Shown here one piece after another: positions 7,266 through 12,830 of a DNA stretch of 12,830 nt. This DNA comes from Pseudomonadota bacterium (lineage in GTDB: Bacteria > Pseudomonadota > Gammaproteobacteria > Burkholderiales > Burkholderiaceae_B): assembly GCA_023437255.1 (NCBI GenBank), contig JAEZGR010000372.1, positions 1-12,830 of the forward strand, written 5' to 3'. Within the stretch, counting starts at the first letter, position 1; every line of letters begins with the position of its first letter. The position numbers and the translations under genes are program-made. The notes below the pieces were generated by a model that had not been told where the DNA came from, ran no database searches, and saw only the letters and a list, made by a program, of their open reading frames with translations.

Positions 7266-9110
7266 CTACATGCGCAGGGAGAGGTTCACGAACACGTTCG
7301 TGCCGGCCGTGCGGTAGCCGTAAGCGTTGGCGTAGTCCTTGTCGAACACGTTGTTCCAGCGCAGCTGCACCGACGCGTTGGGGTTCAACGCATAGCTGGC
7401 GGTCAGGTTGGCCACGCCGTAGCCGCCCAGGGTGGTGCGATACGAAGTGAACGTTTGCGGATCGACGGCGGTGTCTTCGCGGTTGCCGGTGAAATGGAAT
7501 TCGGCGCCGACGCGCAGGGCCTCGTTGTACTGATGGTCGAGGGCCACCATATAGGTCTGGCGGGCGCGGCGCAGCAGACGTTCGCCGGTGTCGTCGTCGC
7601 GCGCGCGCAGGAAGTCGGCGCTGGCCCGCAGCGTGGTGCGTTCCCAGGCGTATTCGCCCGTGAGCGTGACGCCGCGGATCGTGGCACGGCTCACGTTCTC
7701 CATGCGGAAGGTGGCGTTGTCCCAATTCAGCAGGTCGTGGATCTTGTTCTGGTACGCCGTGGCGCCCAGGCTCAGGCCGTCTTTCTTATAGCGCACCCGC
7801 GCTTCAACGTTGCGCGATTTTTCGGGCTGCAGGTCGGGGTTCTCGGAACCGGGGTAATACAGGTCCGAGAAGGTGGGCGCATGAAAGCCGGTGTTTGCGC
7901 CCGCACCCAAGGTCCAGGCATCGGTCAGTGCGTAGTCGTAGCCCAGGCCGCCGGTGGTTTCGTTGCCGTAACCGCTGATGTTGTCGTTACGCACGCTGGC
8001 CTGCAGGCTGTGGCGCCCGAAGCGTCCGGTGTAAATCGCCCCGAGCGCGTTGGTGTTGCGCTCGTTGACCTCCATGCCGGCGCTGTGTTCGGGGCGCTCT
8101 TCAATGCGTTCGACATACGCCGCCAGTGTGTGATCTTGCCCCAGCTGGAAGTTGTTCTGCCAGCTGTACACGCGCTGCAGGCTCGAGAAGCGGGTGTCCC
8201 ACACGCGGTCTTCGTAGCTTTCCTTGCTCAGGCCGAACCGCAGCACGCTTTGCCAGGTGCGGGTGATATCGTTGGTGCTGGTGAGCGAATACGCCTGCTG
8301 GCGGGTCAGTGCATGGGCGGGGTGGGTCCATTCGCCGGCGTCGTATTCACCGTCGATGTAGCTGTTGTAGATATTCAGCCCGATGTGCTGGCCCGGAGCC
8401 CAGCGATAGCCCAGCGAGCCGGTGATGGTGTGCTGTTGGTAGCCATCGTCGTCGGCGTGATGGTTGCCGTAGGCCACTGCGCTCGATGAAGTGCTGTGCC
8501 CTTCGCTGTCTGCGGCGCTTGCCGACAGGGTGTAATCCCAGCCGGCCTGCGCCCCCGAGAAGCCGGTGGCCGCCTTGACGGTTTGTTGGCTGCCCACGCC
8601 CAGATCTGCCCAGGCCGACAGGGGGCGATCAGTCTCGCCCTTGCGGGTGATGATGTTCACCACACCGCCGATTGCGTCGGACCCATACAGGCTGCTGGCG
8701 GCCCCGCGCAATATCTCGATGCGCTCGATGGCCGCCGGGTCCAGGGCGCTCCAGTTGGCGCCGCCCTGGACCGAGCTGTTGACTCGCATGCCGTCGATCA
8801 GCAAGAGCGTGTGATTGGCGTTGGCTCCGCGCAGCATCACGCCGGTGGGGGTCTGGCGCCCGCCGTTGTCGGTGATCTGGATGCCGGGCTGACGCGACAG
8901 GATGGTGGCGACGCTGTCGGCGCCGGAACGCTGCAGCTCTTCGCGGTCGACCACGGTCACGTCGCCCACGACATCGTCGAGAATCTGGGGGCTGCGATTG
9001 GCGGTGACCACAACGGTGTCGAGTTGCGGCACGCTGTTCTGGGCAAGAAGGGGAAGAGAGGTGAGGCAGAGGGCGGCGGCAAGCGCCGATCGGGAAGGAT
9101 GCAGAGGCAT
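7266..9110 (-). CDS. btuB: TonB-dependent vitamin B12 outer membrane receptor BtuB
   Basis: 614 residues, the same as E. coli BtuB. The frame stays open far upstream, but the true start is taken as ATG 9110: a signal peptide (MPLHPSRSALAAALCLTSLP, cleavage near LLA, residue 23) follows it, and AAAGGG lies 6 nt upstream. A TonB box, LDTVVVTA, is at residues 30-37. The plug domain (about 47-150) shows GVMLRGANANHTLLLIDGMR, IERIEILRGAASSLYGSDAI and GGVVNIITRKGE. The rest is a beta-barrel with repeated strand-like segments ending in GTNVFVNLSLRM. The receptor takes up cobalamin using TonB-ExbBD energy. The final residue is Met, whereas most barrel proteins end in Phe, Tyr or Trp. The gene is first in a run with btuF, and a cobalamin riboswitch in its leader sets its regulation. 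Confidence 0.95.
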   Translation of the reverse strand: MPLHPSRSALAAALCLTSLPLLAQNSVPQLDTVVVTANRSPQILDDVVGDVTVVDREELQRSGADSVATILSRQPGIQITDNGGRQTPTGVMLRGANANHTLLLIDGMRVNSSVQGGANWSALDPAAIERIEILRGAASSLYGSDAIGGVVNIITRKGETDRPLSAWADLGVGSQQTVKAATGFSGAQAGWDYTLSASAADSEGHSTSSSAVAYGNHHADDDGYQQHTITGSLGYRWAPGQHIGLNIYNSYIDGEYDAGEWTHPAHALTRQQAYSLTSTNDITRTWQSVLRFGLSKESYEDRVWDTRFSSLQRVYSWQNNFQLGQDHTLAAYVERIEERPEHSAGMEVNERNTNALGAIYTGRFGRHSLQASVRNDNISGYGNETTGGLGYDYALTDAWTLGAGANTGFHAPTFSDLYYPGSENPDLQPEKSRNVEARVRYKKDGLSLGATAYQNKIHDLLNWDNATFRMENVSRATIRGVTLTGEYAWERTTLRASADFLRARDDDTGERLLRRARQTYMVALDHQYNEALRVGAEFHFTGNREDTAVDPQTFTSYRTTLGGYGVANLTASYALNPNASVQLRWNNVFDKDYANAYGYRTAGTNVFVNLSLRM

Positions 9111-9116
9111 GATGAT

Positions 9117-9122
9117 CCCTTT
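9117..9122 (-). promoter_or_regulatory. btuB ribosome-binding site
   Basis: AAAGGG on the minus strand, 6 nt before the btuB ATG. An 8-bp hairpin (9125-9144, one U-G pair, GGGA loop) ends 2 nt upstream of it. CCCTT (minus strand, 9158-9162), just 3' of the riboswitch B12 box, can pair with AAGGG. Either could hide the site when cobalamin is bound, which would be control of translation. Confidence 0.6.
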
Positions 9123-9162
9123 ATGACGCGCGTCCCCGCACGTCGTTGAACGATGAGAAGGG

Positions 9163-9305
9163 CGATTCAGGCCGGTATCGGGCTGGCACGTGGCACTGCG
9201 TGGGCAGTGGCCGCGTGCGCACCGTTGCGGGGGCAGCACATCCCGCCACCGGAACTGCGGTGGCGTCTGTTTCCCGTTTAACTTCCCCCTGGCAGGCCGC
9301 ACATG
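9163..9305 (-). ncRNA. Cobalamin (AdoCbl-type) riboswitch in the btuB leader
   Basis: Read on the minus strand, the leader has the conserved blocks of cobalamin riboswitches in order: AGGGGGAAGTTAAACGGGAA including GGGAA (9271-9275); a perfect 8-bp P3 hairpin CGCCACCG/CGGTGGCG (9244-9265); the hallmark GCTGCCCCCGCAAC (9224-9237); GCCACTG (9205-9211); and the B12 box AGCCCGATACCGGCCTG (9168-9184). The pairing of the outermost P1 stem could not be fixed by eye, so the ends are approximate. In this family, cobalamin binding lowers expression of uptake genes. No intrinsic terminator with a U-run follows before the btuB ATG, so the output is probably translational. Confidence 0.92.
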
Positions 9306-9375
9306 AGCGGGCCGCGCGATTTGCGCGCCGGCGCACCAGAAGCGCGCGCCGCATGCCGGGAAGCACCTTTTCGAC

Positions 9376-9388
9376 GGCTGCGAGTATA
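9376..9388 (-). promoter_or_regulatory. Possible btuB promoter -10 box
   Basis: TATACT on the minus strand at 9383-9388, a 5/6 match to TATAAT, with transcription predicted near 9376. This would give a leader of about 266 nt containing the whole riboswitch. No convincing -35 box is found at the usual spacing, so the call is tentative. Confidence 0.4.
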
Positions 9389-9441
9389 CACCCGCCCCTT
9401 CTGGCTCCCGGGGATTACCCTGCGCCGCGTATGGGCGACGA

Positions 9442-9447
9442 TACAAT
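9442..9447 (+). promoter_or_regulatory. Possible metH promoter -10 box
   Basis: TACAAT on the plus strand, a 5/6 match to TATAAT. Transcription near 9454 would give a metH leader of about 65 nt. The nearest -35-like sequence, TTACCC at 9415-9420, is 21 nt away, which is too far. The call is weak. Confidence 0.3.
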
Positions 9448-9476
9448 GACGTATACCTTTCAGATATCAACAGTGT

Positions 9477-9503
9477 GGTGGCGCTCGCGTCGGGCGTACC
9501 ACC
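9477..9503 (+). promoter_or_regulatory. Hairpin in the metH leader
   Basis: GGTGGCGC (9477-9484) can pair with GCG-TA-CCACC (9494-9503) with a 2-nt bulge and a 9-nt loop. It ends 15 nt before the GTG start. It could affect metH translation. No U-run follows. No known RNA family is recognised. Confidence 0.3.
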
Positions 9504-9518
9504 TGTACCGGACCTGCC

Positions 9519-12784
<3,266 letters not shown>

Positions 12785-12794
<10 letters not shown>

Positions 12795-12830
12795 AAAGGC
12801 ATGTTTGCGGGGGCGGGGGGGGTGGGGGAA
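12785..12830 (+). other. Suspect low-quality sequence end inside metH
   Basis: 18 of the last 22 bases are G. Codons after the TAG (12792-12794) read K-G-M-F-A in the metH frame, which lines up with the G-x-F-A of the MetH segment DYIGAFAVT in E. coli. The TAG falls at the Tyr position (TAC to TAG). The substitutions mostly favour G, which fits read-end or contig-end miscalls better than a real gene end. Confidence 0.6.

Larger units (their letters stand above)
9306..9518. other. Remainder of the divergent btuB-metH intergenic region
   Basis: Beyond the riboswitch, this stretch holds the btuB promoter candidate, the possible metH promoter and a short metH leader hairpin, listed separately. 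I see no further gene. The part between 9310 and 9375 is very GC-rich with small palindromes (for example GCGCGCCGGCGC) that I do not assign. No cobalamin riboswitch blocks are seen on the plus strand, so metH is not obviously riboswitch-controlled. Confidence 0.6.

Noticed and set aside
7110-8489. 459-codon open frame on the plus strand opposite btuB and btuF.
   Set aside because: It is antisense to two well-supported genes. Its Val/Ala/Gly-rich peptide matches nothing known to me and reflects GC bias.

Overview
This window is GC-rich bacterial chromosome with dense, mostly conserved housekeeping genes. The organism is most likely a betaproteobacterium of the order Burkholderiales, perhaps Alcaligenaceae (Bordetella/Achromobacter-like). 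The basis is the ubiJ-ubiB-rfaE2 order, the pcm-like methyltransferase abutting a TolC-type gene, and the style of the protein sequences. This is recognition from memory, not a database search. I see no mobile element, CRISPR array, tRNA or rRNA.

Left block, plus strand (1-2654): the 3' part of ubiJ, then ubiB, then rfaE2 (hldC), packed with a 2-nt gap and a 4-nt overlap. UbiJ and UbiB serve ubiquinone synthesis. RfaE2 makes the ADP-heptose used for the LPS inner core.

Middle block, minus strand (9388 down to 2608): btuB, btuF, thiG, thiD, a pcm-like gene and a tolC-like gene, in transcription order, all closely spaced. A cobalamin riboswitch (about 9163-9305) lies in the btuB leader. btuB and btuF are 1 nt apart. 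thiG and thiD (thiamine thiazole and pyrimidine branches) follow btuF after 67 nt. A good sigma70-like promoter for pcm-tolC overlaps the thiD stop codon. The tolC 3' end overlaps the rfaE2 3' end by 47 nt, tail to tail.

Right block, plus strand (9519 to window end): metH, the cobalamin-dependent methionine synthase, is divergent from btuB. Cobalamin uptake and a major cobalamin-using enzyme therefore share one 408-nt intergenic region. metH stops at an in-frame TAG at 12792-12794, early in its activation domain. The reading frame still resembles MetH after that stop, and the last bases are almost all G, so the stop looks like a sequence-end error.

I found no convincing new system. The best points for a second look are the B12 riboswitch and its apparently translational output, the possible B12 control of the thiamine genes downstream, the non-canonical Pcm-like protein, the promoter embedded in the thiD stop codon, and the suspect end of metH.
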